Position numbers and translations under genes: made by a program. Shown here piece after piece: positions 22,378 to 33,933 of a stretch of DNA of 64,000 nt. Below the pieces are notes generated by a model. That model was not told the origin of the DNA. It saw only the letters and a program-made list of their open reading frames with translations, and searched no databases. Position 1 is the first letter of the stretch. Each line of letters starts with the position of its first letter. Location: assembly GCF_000237925.1 (NCBI RefSeq), contig NC_031495.1, positions 59,269,115 to 59,333,114 on the forward strand, given 5' to 3'. This DNA is from Schistosoma mansoni (taxonomy: Eukaryota; Platyhelminthes; Trematoda; Strigeidida; Schistosomatidae).

Positions 22378-25300
22378 TCAGTTCTTTAAACCAAGTTTTC
22401 GTTTTTCTTTCTCCTTTTTTCTATGGACTTCCAGTTGACGATTACGCCACTCGCTTTTCTTCAGTTTGATTGGACGATTACCAACATATTTACCTAGAAT
22501 AGCCAAGAAAAACAGGTTTCAGAAACCAAGATATTGACAGTACACCCGTATCGGAAAAATACGATGTTGCTTCAAACTTTCATATGGTTGCAAGTTTCTA
22601 ACAATTAATACTGTGATTTGCCCACAGAGACGCACTACAAGAATTTAGTTGTCTTAGTATTATAAATATCGCAAGCAATCAGTGGAAAAGATTTTTACGA
22701 CATAAGGTATCATACTGTCTCATGAGCAAAGTGAGAATTGAAGCTAAACCGAAGCCTACATATGCGTTTTGTTCAGAGGTGTACCTCAGTCATCAAAAGT
22801 AGTATCAAATAGCATAGAAACTGTAAAATACATTGACTCACAGTTCCCGCTCAAATAAAATGGATATTTAGAAGAAACTGTACATAACTAAAGGACAATG
22901 TGCGGAGCCTGGTTTTTTTCATTCAAAACATCACTAGGAGAAAATGGTACGCATCTTGACAACTATAACCCAATTGCTACGAAGTGGTACGGGAAATATA
23001 TGTTTATTTGACTAAAGTTTCCTTTCATTGCAAATTTTTCAAACGTGATAGCAAATTTGCCGCTATAAATTGCGCATCTAACTATAAGGTATTTATGTTA
23101 ACGTAGCAGATCGGAGTGTTTTTCGAGAGTATCGTGCAAACAAAGAGTATACGCCGTTTCTACTCGTGAAAACTTTTTAATCTGATACTTTGAAAACTCT
23201 ACATATATTGTTTATTCGTTAGATGCAGTAATTTGTATGGTTATGTACTAATGTCGTCTGGTAGATATGCGCCACAGATCTTACGTTACTTATGACTGAT
23301 TGAATTCGTATAGTGACAAATAATGTGAATTCCTTCATTTACTTTCGTATAGGTTATATTCCACAAACGTAGTCAATACTCTTTCCAGTTTTTACTACGA
23401 TTATCACTTTCCGTGATTCCTATCGAAAATAAAATTGGAGATTGATAGGTTGGTTTTGGTGAAAGCGCATTAAAAGTCTGGTTACTCTAATTAAAATCAA
23501 ATAAGCAATGCAGTTTTGGGATAGAAGCCTGATTTGATTTATATCACTATAAGTGTTACGAGACTGGCTGAAATAGATCACAAAGACCTAGATGTATTCT
23601 TTTGTCTAAATATCGGGAATCATATTATTCTGCGATTATCTTATTCTACTTTTTTTACGTATGTTTCTACAAGATGTAGCAATAGGAACCGGTAATTGTG
23701 TGTGACATATCATCTTTCCAAGTCATGTCCGTTCTGAGTAACATCCAAATGAGCTGTATTTACTGAAGTGATAAGAGAAAAACACCATTTGTGAGATAAC
23801 GATAATAGCTGTAGAAAGCATCTCTCTGCTATTAAATATACGAAATACAAACCACAAGTTTATCATACACATGGTGAAAATCATGTGGTTTTCTACTAAT
23901 GCAGAGTTCGGCAATGCATATTAATAATAAAGAGGTTTTTCGAGATGTTATCATACATCTGTGGTGTGGTCTACTTATATCCATATAAGTAGTATATGGT
24001 GATGATCAGGCATAGAATGTATTTTGGTAGAAGATCGATAAGGAAATAACAAAAATAAAGCGCAATCGGTACGAAAATGGATGAACAATGAAATAAGATA
24101 AGAGAAATTGATATTTACAGAAGGAACAGTGAAAATTGAGACAATTGGTTGTTATTTTGCAAATAAACTGTTTACTGTATGATTATCAGAATTTAGTGAG
24201 ATAGTCTGTAATTTGTGCTTAACTACATAGAATTGTCCCCAACTCGAGTTCTGTTTACTACACATCTACTAAAGAAAACAAGCAAAGTATGTTCCACTAT
24301 TGAAGTTATTTTAGCGATTTAGCATCTATTAAATGGAACGGGGCTGCAAGCACAATCTGTCGTTTTATTTCAGTCAGTCAGTCAGTTACAACGTAGAACT
24401 TCGTACGTACGTACATCAGTTCGAGTTGCTATACCACATTAGCACAGAGATGCAGTTGTCGATTCAAATCCCATAGTGGTAGAAGTAGTAAGAGTATAAG
24501 CAGTAATCCGAAAGATTATGGTTTGAAGATGTTATTCAAGGAGTACAATCCAGTGAAATAAATTTGTAAAGAGAAGAAAAAAAGATTAGAATTTGGCAGG
24601 GCACAAAGAGTGGATGCACCTTCTCTATTGCAAACGATTTTGAGCCATGTAATTCAAGGTCTCTAACCATCAGTCGCTATCATCTCGCGAATCCCAATCA
24701 GATAGTCTACACGTACCAACATGGCTCAGTCCACTTGTCAGTGACTTCATGTATTTGTGCCACGTTTTGGTCTGGCCGCCCCTAGCTTTCTTCCAACCTG
24801 TTTTACTTAACGATGAAAAATTACCGAATTGTGTAAACTACTACAACATATCGTACATCTGTCTAATACAACCNNNNNNNNNNNNNNNNNNNNNNNNNNN
24901 NNNNNNNNNNNNNNNNNNNNNNNNNNNNNNNNNNNNNNNNNNNNNNNNNNNNNNNNNNNNNNNNNNNNNNNNNNNNNNNNNNNNNNNNNNNNNNNNNNNN
25001 NNNNNNNNNNNNNNNNNNNNNNNNNNNNNNNNNNNNNNNNNNNNNNNNNNNNNNNNNNNNNNNNNNNNNNNNNGCACAATGTTCGGACATTAAAAGTTCC
25101 TATATGTAGTATAGAGCGTGGTTTCAGGAGACCGGGAATAACGTTCCGTGTACTTGAATCGTTTGCCCTAGCGGTGCGAGGTAATAAAAGGACGTGGGAA
25201 GGGTTAGTCTTGGAGATAGGAGAGTTGTTAGGTGGTGTAGGAAGGATTTGAAAGTGACCAACTTGGTCTCGTGTGTTGTTACGTGTATGAGGGCTAATAT

Positions 25301-28300
25301 CACTTCCCGGCTGCCCACACCGTGGAAGGGTATTTCTTGAGGGACCTGAAAAAGAAGTTGGATTAATGTTGGTCTTAACGACCTGGGAGCGTGACCGCAG
25401 AGTCCATGGGACAACTGCTTGAGGCCGGTCACGCACGGCCTTTTTGTGGGTGATTTTTGACGTGTTAGCTCCGTTCTTCAAAGGACCTTACCGCCGGAGA
25501 CGGAAATCCGTGGGATAAGGCGAGGTGTGCATTTTTAGGGTCGACCTTTTCTAACCCCACCCCCCTTGTGGGAAGGCAGCATCGCTGTCATGCTGGTTGT
25601 CTGAAGGAAACACCTTACTGCCGTCACACCTCTGTACAGTCAGTAGTACGACTTCGCCTTTGGACCATGGGATTGCTGCTTTTAGTCTTACCGTTCTCCA
25701 ATCGACCTGCCTGGCACGGTAGAACCTACAGGAACATACGTTCCAGCCAATGTAGCTCGGCTGGGTCATCACGATAGGCAAGCTCGACCATCCCGTCTAG
25801 GTAGCAGCTACGGTCGGGTCGTTTTATTTGATCGATCAAGATAAGTGTTCGGACAGAGCAGACAATTTGTATATAGCTTAGTGAGAATAGATTATAATTT
25901 ACCATTCATTTCTCGCATGGCGCGAGTGAAATCTCCAGGATCAGAAAAGCTAACGAAACCATAACCACGAGATTTACTGGTACGTTTGTCTCGAACAACT
26001 TTTGCTTTTTGAAAAGAAGGGTAGCGGTTAAACGCTCGTGCTAGAGTGTCATCTGTTACTTCATTTCCCAAATCCCCACAAAATAATCGGAAGTCATCTG
26101 GAAGCCAAATGAAAAAAAAATTATGCGTTAGAGGACAGTTGTCCTACAAATTGCTAGTTTTCTTTATCTTTTCAGCTAGGTAGTGAGTTTTAAGCCCATT
26201 CGTTTATCTTTTTAGTCTCCAAAGCACATATAGGTTTGCCATATTAGGACAAAAAACTAGTCTGATTGTTTTAAAATCACAACTGTGTATTTAACATCTC
26301 ATTTTACATACACTGACGTTCTGAAATACTTCAATTCGTATTATTATTCTTACTTTTACTAAAAAAGACGATCGTTGGTAGTAGATAAATTGGATTTTTT
26401 TTTACCAAACCTTAACTAATAGCAATATCAAGGTCCATATACACACTCATTCTTTTTCACATTGTGAGCTTGTGATGTTTGTACTAACTAATGATTCCTT
26501 TGTACTTGATTGCGCGCTGATTACGAATCCCAAATATAATATGTTCATTTGTTTTCATCTAGTTGTACCTGCCTTAAATTGCACTATTTCAGAAATTTTT
26601 AGCACAATAATTTGAATACTTCCAGTCATCATAGAACTATTCACATTATTGATATCTTATTGACTCTTTTTTCTATTCAGTAAAATCAACATCTGAACAT
26701 TACTGGATAAAACATTATTGTAGATTTAGTTGCAGGATGCTATACATTCTTTCAATCGCTGAGATTATTTCCAGTATAATTTTAACGAATAATATCCTCC
26801 ATAAACTCGGTACTCCATTTCTGTAAAACTATTGGTTAAAATATTGACGAATATTCACATTTAATGTAAGTTTCATCAGAGTTAGTCAAACAACTAATAA
26901 ATTAAACTTTTTGATAGGCTCATATGATCTACCGTGAGATTATATGAAATAGTCGTAGCTTACGTGGATGATCTGAGTAGATTTTCGCTCTTTGAACTGA
27001 AGAGTTTAATCATGCAGCTTTCGTTGTTCTTCTAAACAACATTGCCAGCACAAACTTCAGGTAAAAGTGCAGCATTCAAATTTTTTCACATATGACCAAC
27101 AACTTGTCCTGCCGACGTCGATCGGTTATTGTTGTCACTGTCTGCATCTTCATTTTGAATGCCTCTCCCTTCTTGGTCTCTGATTTTTCCAACAGGTTGA
27201 TTAATTGGATCGATTTCGATGTGTTTGTTGATTGGTCTGAGTGTAAAGCTTCTAAAAATTTTGTGGTGTTCTTAGTATTTCCTTTACCCAAGATTTTTCC
27301 CTTTTTTCACTCGAATGTATGTTCACAATTGTCCATATAAATTGATATGAGCAAAGACATATCACGACGTTTGACCGTTCGCGCAGGCAAAAGCTAGGAC
27401 GGCATTAATCTTGTACAATGTTGTGTTTACCGCGGTTAGAACAGTTTATTATGTGGATGATGTCATTTTATCCTTTGGTTTGCCTAAGACTGACTGAAGT
27501 GATGTTGCTGGTTTATGTGGTACACTTATTTCACATAGCTTCAATGATCTTGTTGTAATTTTTAACATATCCCTTATATTTGGTAAGACGATACGTTTGT
27601 TAGTCTCTGTATTTGATTTCGCTTTTACTGATGAATTAGACTGATATCATTTGATGAGGCTTTGTGGGTGTTCGTTCTTTCGAAGGATATTCATTAGATA
27701 TTTTCCTTTATTTGTCCGTGCTGCAGGTGTGCTGCTATATGTTTTCGCCCTTTTGAATAACCCTTGTACGCAATTGATTTTGTGAGTTCTTGGGTGGTTC
27801 CTGCTGTAGTTAACAACCTGAGTCTCCAGTTTTCTTGTGTGGGTTCTGGTGACCAACCAAATACTAAGAACACTACAAAAGTTTTAGAAGCTTGACACTC
27901 AGATCAATCAACAAACACATCGAAATCGATCCAATTAATCAACCTGTTGGAAAAATCAGAGACCAAGAAGGGAGAGGCATTCAAAATGAAGATGCAGACA
28001 GTGACAACAATAACCGATCGACGTCGGCAGGACAAGTTGTTGGTCATATGTGAAAAAATTTGAATGCTGCACTTTTACCTGAAGTTTGTGCTGGTAATGT
28101 TGTTTAGAAGAACAACAAAAGCTGCATGATTAAACCATTCAGCTTAGAGAATGACATTTCAACAAAAACATTTTACTGGTTTTGCATAATTCGAAGAATA
28201 CATTATCACTAAAGATTTACATGGTTACCGTCTCATAAATATTCCAACAGAAAAAGTTGTTCATGCCATCACACTGAATGTAATCACTGCTGGCCAAATC

Positions 28301-31300
28301 TGCCTATCATAATAACTCTACATTTTGTTGACTGTTTGCCCTAAAATACTTAACTTTCTACTTGTAACTTTACATTGCTTGCCTACAGCCCATGCATTAT
28401 GTTTGACTTACATTAATCCAATTCTATGGCAACACGGACTGACGTACGAAGTTTTACGCTGTAACTGAATGGCTGACTGAATCCAATCGTTTCTTGAGTA
28501 AATAAGCCACTCTGTTACATAAGACTAGTTTTTATCTAAATACATTATGAAGATGAAACTATTTAGTAAATGTCTTGCTACAAACACTTCTGTTTGTATA
28601 AATTGGGCTGATGAGTACAAAAAGATAAAATGCATACACTACATGTTAAGTAAATAAGATAAGCACCACTTACTTGGATCCCATTCAACCAAAGTCGGGT
28701 CTTCCCAAATGGCTCCAGCAGCTGTGCGAATATACTTTTTCTTTTTATAGACTTGATCATTTGTAGTTGTACTGGTAGAACGATAAATTGTAGGTGGTAC
28801 TGGTGGTAGTACTGTTGTTTGTGTTACTTTGTTCGCTTCCGCATCTGTATTGAGATCGTTTACCTTTGATTTTTTACTCGTTTGTGTAACAACTGGTGTT
28901 AGCGGAGGTTTAGTGATGCTTGCTAAAACCTTTTCTGAGAAATGTTAAATATGAGATATAAACATATACCAATGAACAACAGTAGAATGTAGCTATGAAA
29001 ACGTCAATGGAGTAACGTAAATTACTTGTCCATAGCATAATTATTCTACTTGTCCCATGGAAGGGTATGTTAGATTTTAGTCGTTTGTGAAAAAAATGTA
29101 ATTTTATAATTAATATTGCTACAGGTTTGAGGAGGTAATTGTAGTATGAAAATAGGATACTCTTCTTGAAATCGAAAATTGGCAAATAAAGTAAACTTCT
29201 CCTCGGGCAGCATTTCGTGAAAATTTACAAAATCCCGCTGATAAGATGAACAAAGTAGTTTACAGCAACGACCGTTTTAAGAGTTAGGCCATGATATTGG
29301 AGTATAACATAGAAAATTGGCAGTGACGTTAACCTGTTTAACCATTGTCGATACTCGACTGACTCGCTTATTAACTGTAAGACAGATAGTCTGCAGATGC
29401 ACGTATGCATTAGAGTCGGGCATGAATATGACCTAATAGATTAGAAGACTAAAAATGATCGGATAAGTGTGACGTCTGATGGTAGGAAATTTCCTGCAAT
29501 GTGAGTAGGGTCTGGATCTGGTCTTTGTTTATGTTAAAGATAAGATGTTACTCCGAGTGAAAAAAAGATGGGTACCTTTTTTAGATGAAATTCAATTCAA
29601 GATACTTTGATTGAGATTAAATCAGAGATCAAAAATAGTTACACAATTGGATAAGAAATATTTGCTTAGGGTACCTTATTTTCCACTTAGCCATGGGAAT
29701 ATAAGATGAAAGCTTCTATCAGTAGCTGCAAAGAATCATTAGCTAATCAAAATGTTATGACGGGATGAAAGATCAAAATTAGATTGATTTACTCATTATG
29801 ATATTTATTCAACATTAGTTCCGTTTAATTCAATTTGATGATCACTCAGTATAGTATTTGTTTCGTTTTCTCCTACGACCTTTTATTCTGTATAAGATGC
29901 GACATTCTTGTGTGAATCATTTTGATTATTAATCAAAAATGGGTGTACAAACCAACATATAAATAAGCTTGAAAGCGACCAATTCTGAGTCATATCACTC
30001 AACGTATCCATCGTTCACGATGATCATGTGAACCTAGGTATTTTACACCTTCAAAAATGACTCATTCCATCACTTCACAGACTGATATCATGTCTTGATT
30101 AAGTTTTAGTTATTATATTTCTATTTCATTTTATTTGTTTTAATTTAGCTCTTATCAAAGTGAATACATTACTTGCATCTGAAGATAAATTAAATCAAAT
30201 AGTCCAATGTTGTCGTAGTGTATTCGATGCTTTAAGAGTTCACTATCGAAATTATGCTGCTATAACACAACCATATTTATGTAATAATAATGATAATAGT
30301 GATAATAATAATAACAGCTCAACATCCTGATTTACGTGCCTAGTCAAAAGGAAAATAATAATTCAACTCATGTACAAAATAATGCCATGAAATAATTCTG
30401 TGAAATAAAACTAATAATATTGGATTTGAACAAGANNNNNNNNNNNNNNNNNNNNNNNNNNNNNNNNNNNNNNNNNNNNNNNNNNNNNNNNNNNNNNNNN
30501 NNNNNNNNNNNNNNNNNNNNNNNNNNNNNNNNNNNNNNNNNNNNNNNNNNNNNNNNNNNNNNNNNNNNNNNNNNNNNNNNNNNNNNNNNNNNNNNNNNNN
30601 NNNNNNNNNNNNNNNNNNNNNNNNNNNNNNNNNNNAAAACCTGGAAACACTGGACGGCCGTTTCGTCCTATTATGGGACTCCAGGTTTTCCATGGTGGTC
30701 TAGCTTCAATTGACTCACGCTTTCAACTATGAAAAATACTAAATCTCCACAAAACCCCTTCTGATAATTAATATAAATAAGTGTATTTCCGATTAGATGG
30801 ATCGCGATTGCTTGTGGAAAATATTTCCCCACTTCGGACTTGGACTTCTTACTCTAGTTGGCGAGGCTGGGACGCTTCAGAATAGTTAGCTTGTTGGACT
30901 TTGGTCAGGCTCTTTCTTCCGTTTTCAGATTAGAGAACTCGTAATCGCCTCAAACATAACACAAAATGAGTCAGGTAACCACGTAGGAAAAAACCCCATG
31001 ATACATACTACATTTAATTCTGTTAATAACATTAATATATCCGCTTATCTTTTAGTCTAGTACTTAATTGTACAGTAGTAAATTTTAACCTGATGATGAA
31101 CTTTCACTTCAATAATGCCAAGAAACAATATTAAATGAGTTTGTTTAAAAATTCAAAAAGTCTCATTTTATTGTGAGAGCTAGACATAAAATTATCAGTT
31201 ATTATATTTTAGACAACTCTCATGATTAACACTAACTTGACTTCATAAAATTGTTTAGATGGCGGAAAAGTATAACATTGTATGTCGTAAGCACCAGTTT

Positions 31301-33933
31301 CAAAAATGAAACTACAAATCTGATGGCAACTATGTTTTAGTAACAATTAAATAAAATGACTACGTAGCATCTGTAATGGACTTGCCTTTTCCATCTGGCC
31401 CCTGGACTCGAGTATAAGTAACTCCCGCTGCCGCAGCTAGCAATGCTCGAGTAACATCATCGTCTTCGTCTTCAGCTTTAGATTTGGCAGCTGCGACCGC
31501 CGCAGCAGCTTGTTTAGCTCGTGCCGCTAACTCGTTTGGTCCAGCCATTTGTGGTGGAGCAGTTATAACTTTTTGAGTTGGGTTAAGTTCACTAACAGTC
31601 TCTTTGTTAACTGATGAAACGGGAGCCATTTCCACTTTTGGCGTTGGGATCGACATATTAGATGCCTTTGAATGCATAAAACCAGGGTTTGATGGCGGTA
31701 ACTGCATGTGGGCGACATTCATATGGTAACAAGACACAGGAGGTTGGGATAGGGGGACAAACATGGGAACCCCGGGAGGCAGTGGTAAGACTGTAAGGGA
31801 AAAGTTAAACAGTTGCAGAGAACATATGTTAAATTCCGACTCTAAAAATGATAGTAGGACATTTCAGTGTATTTATTGATTCATACAGTTTAAATTCAAG
31901 AAAACTAAAATATATCGTTCAGTTGATAAACAGAGTTTTTACGATTAGTAACACTTAGCAGTAACTATGAACTTCAGGAGTTAGTTCACTCATACAATAG
32001 TAACTAGACTAAACACAACTCAGTGAGATATAATTTTCAAAGCTATGATTGATAACGTCCATTCTAAATGTTCTCTCATACAAGTAATGCCAAAAATCCA
32101 TGAAAAAATTGGGTTTCGAGAATGTTATATTTTCTCTTATCACGACCCAGCTATTCCTATTGCTTAGTTTTCTTGAACACTAATTCACTCGACAAGTCCC
32201 CAAATCAGAACACTGTTGAATAGGGAAGAAGTTATATTCCGAATAACAAGGGTAGATGGAAGTAAGAAGCACAATAAGAAAAACGTTAGTATATTTATAG
32301 TTATTACACGAGAAGGTTCTAGAGTCTTCTCGACGTAACGACTAGTGCTGATCGGATAAGAATTAGCCAATCAACGTGCGCCATTGCAATCGTGCACGGA
32401 ACATGTTTTAATCCAATCTGTGTTCCGCTAACAGGGAAAGAAACCAGTCACTCTAATTTGTAGTAAGCTTTCAGGAAGTTTGAGATAACTCCGAGGACAT
32501 TATCTAAGGAAGGTAGGTATATGGCAAAGATCAGAATAAGCCTACTAGGATTTCACTAAACAGGTTGATTTTGTTTGTTGCGTCGTCAGAATACTACCTT
32601 TTCTAATGATGTCAATGGATTATAACTAAGATTGGATGCATGCGCAGGCTCTTTCTAATCTAGCGGATTCATCTTTTATTTTAATGGTGTACAGTATGTC
32701 TCATAATTCTAGTTCATCAACAAGTCATGTGCGATTTGAGTAACGAGTACACCATCATGCCGTAAGAGAATACTGTTTGCACACTCGAAGTAGAATCCAC
32801 ACCTCGGAGTTACAAGTCCACATTACCGACTCCCACCCCACTTAAATTGGCTTGAGCGATTGAATAGAATCAATACTCTGACACAAGTAAATTATCCTCG
32901 AAACCAAGTGTATAAACTTTTACCTGGTAAATAAATTACACTACGAAATTGTAGATTGGGAAACCTTCAATACTTGGTTTTGAGCCACTCCGTTGTGAGG
33001 GCACCTGACACCAACAAGAGATCCAAAATGAAGTACAACAGAGTTCAGACTTATAATTTATTAGTTGAAAGATAATGTAGTAATACATCTATTTCTTCGA
33101 TAACCGAATGACTTACATGAGTGCTTTAGACGTTGCGTTTATGTTAAGATCGTGTTTTCTTCTGTTAAATTAATAGTCACCGACCGCTAATCTTGATTGA
33201 CAAGAGTGAACCAACCAATAACACCTGAGTTAAATGTCGAATATTCAGGACTTTTATTCTCAGACTGGTTGTTATCTTTTGCTTAACCACCAATCATGGA
33301 ATCTCTTAGTAATCGACTGTACTATATTGCGTCTTTGTATTAACTATTTAATTTGGGTTATATATATATATATATAGAGAGAGAGAGTCTAACTAACAGA
33401 CAGTATAGGTACTTAATCAAGAAAAAATGATCAGATTTATTTCCGTTACCTTCAGTGATACATGTGTGTAACCACTTTCTGTGTTAAATTTACCATAGTC
33501 AGCGAAAAAATGCACAGAGGTGAGGAGTGAAATGTTTTCAAGGACTTGCTCTTGTAAACTTCTGGGCACTACAAATTCCCTTTGGTGTACAGCAAAATGC
33601 TACCATGGAAAAACACTCTCCTTTTGCTATTAATTTTATGGTTGGAATTTTGTAAACTAACACTGTTAATAATATAAACTATAATTACCCGAATAAACTG
33701 GCTGCACGACGTTGGTCGGGTTTTGATGCACACGCAACTGGGGAGGCATAAAGCTAGTAACAGGAGGGAAAGTAAATCCGCCAGAGATTGGAATATTATT
33801 TGGTGTCTGACCTGATGACTGATGAGCAATCTCAGCCTCGAATCTATATTCAAAAACCAATTAAACTGTTTCACACTGGATACCTATCCATTTCCTCCTC
33901 CATTTGTTTAAGTTTCTCACTGCTATCAGTCAT
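22378..33933 (-). CDS. RBM42: RBM42: RNA-binding motif protein 42
   Basis: RBM42 is a nuclear/cytoplasmic RNA-binding protein with one C-terminal RRM, linked to hnRNP K and to mRNA regulation under stress. Minus-strand exons are 33884-33933, 33689-33843, 31364-31790, 28674-28934, 25903-26097 and 22378-22493. The N-terminus MTDSSEKLKQMEEEMDRFE matches the family's KEMEAEM-type start. A Pro-rich and Ala-rich middle follows. IRTAAGAIWEDPTLVEWDP leads into the RRM, with RNP2 LFCGDL and RNP1 SRGYGFVSF, then GKYVGNRPIKLKKSEWR and a Lys-rich tail ending LGLKN-stop. Exon joins 1-2, 2-3, 4-5 and 5-6 close in phase. The join 3-4 does not (two plus two bases), so a small exon (length 2 mod 3) or another donor is missing; the 200-N gap lies in that intron. 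Intron 1 is only 40 bp. The last intron contains LINE B2. Confidence 0.93.
24360..24370. repeat. Target-site duplication, left of LINE B2
   Basis: The 11-mer TCGTTTTATTT recurs at 25819-25829, bracketing LINE B2. Confidence 0.75.
24371..25818 (-). mobile_element. LINE B2 (same family as B1/B3), interrupted by an assembly gap
   Basis: In the last RBM42 intron and in the gene's orientation. The 3' end (TCAGTCAGTCAG at 24371, then the common 3' UTR) and the 5' end (leader plus N-terminal frame, 25074-25818) are nearly identical to LINE B3. The middle is represented by 200 N. B3 carries roughly 2.9 kb between the corresponding points, so the gap is almost certainly undersized. Near 24800-24873 the sequence departs from B3, so a small foreign or rearranged piece borders the gap. 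Matching 11-bp target duplications show the insertion was full length at its 5' end. Confidence 0.85.
24874..25073. other. Assembly gap, 200 N
   Basis: Exactly 200 N inside LINE B2. The round number marks a placeholder rather than a measured length. Confidence 0.98.
25819..25829. repeat. Target-site duplication, right of LINE B2
   Basis: Exact copy of TCGTTTTATTT from 24360-24370. Confidence 0.75.
26098..27003. other. RBM42 intron sequence
   Basis: AT-rich intron between RRM exon 5 and the Penelope-like element. No other feature is supported. Confidence 0.5.
27004..28135 (-). mobile_element. Penelope-like element remnant with long inverted ends
   Basis: The arms 27004-27280 and 27859-28135 (277 bp each) are near-perfect inverted copies. 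The outer word is GTTTAATCATGCAGC and the inner word AGTATTT. Between and across them the minus strand encodes Penelope-type words: SRNHPRTHKINCVQGLFKRA, KYLMNILRKNEHPQSLIK, then KPATSLQSVLGKPKDK. These occur between the RT and the GIY-YIG endonuclease in Penelope-like elements. The arm itself encodes a C-terminal tail-like text (INKHIEIDPINQPV). The RT core and the GIY-YIG core are missing. Penelope-like elements are known for complex terminal repeats, sometimes inverted. It lies in an RBM42 intron. Confidence 0.6.
28136..28673. other. RBM42 intron sequence with a LINE-tail-like scrap
   Basis: At about 28425-28480 the words TATGGCAACACGGACTGACGTACGAAG and GCTGTAACTGAATGGCTGACTGA resemble the 3' tail of LINE B (compare 18075-18136), so a short plus-strand LINE 3' end is present. 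The rest is unassigned. Confidence 0.5.
28935..30148. other. RBM42 intron sequence
   Basis: AT-rich DNA without a supported exon. This intron must hold the exon that would repair the RBM42 phase between exons 3 and 4, unless that exon lies in the N gap. Confidence 0.4.
30149..30331 (+). CDS. Possible terminal exon of an unknown plus-strand gene
   Basis: After a TTTTAATTTAG acceptor-like site, an open frame runs LIKVNTLLASEDKLNQIVQC, then RSVFDALRVHYRNYAAITQ, and a low-complexity Asn/Ser end to a TGA at about 30329-30331. The first part looks like an amphipathic helical coding exon and not random AT-rich sequence. An AATAAA lies about 75 bp downstream (about 30404). It is antisense to RBM42 within the intron between exons 3 and 4. 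No upstream exon was found, so it could be the end of a nested gene, a fragment of a retrocopy, or chance. I do not recognise the family. Confidence 0.35.
30436..30635. other. Assembly gap, 200 N
   Basis: A placeholder gap in the RBM42 intron between exons 3 and 4, bordered on the right by a hammerhead-type repeat. Confidence 0.98.
30636..30730. repeat. Sm-alpha-type repeat with hammerhead ribozyme core, inverted join
   Basis: 30636-30680 read on the minus strand gives AGTCCCATAATAGGACGAAA, then CGGCC. This is the stem II plus GAAA core of the schistosome hammerhead ribozyme carried by Sm-alpha SINE-like repeats. 30681-30730 is the plus-strand downstream part (CCAGGTTTTCCATGGTGG, TTCAATTGACTCACG). 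The antisense and sense pieces meet head to head. The conserved CUGAUGAG arm is absent on this side of the gap, so the ribozyme is incomplete as seen. Confidence 0.7.
30731..31363. other. RBM42 intron sequence
   Basis: No additional feature is supported between the hammerhead repeat and exon 3. Confidence 0.4.
31791..33688. other. RBM42 intron 2
   Basis: A 1.9-kb intron with no recognised mobile element. A (TA)n(GA)n microsatellite lies at about 33359-33388. Confidence 0.5.

Noticed and set aside
27092-27340. Plus-strand frame starting MTNNLSCRRRS as a possible small membrane protein
   Set aside because: It is the antisense of the Penelope-like arm and recurs in inverted form at 27859-28135.
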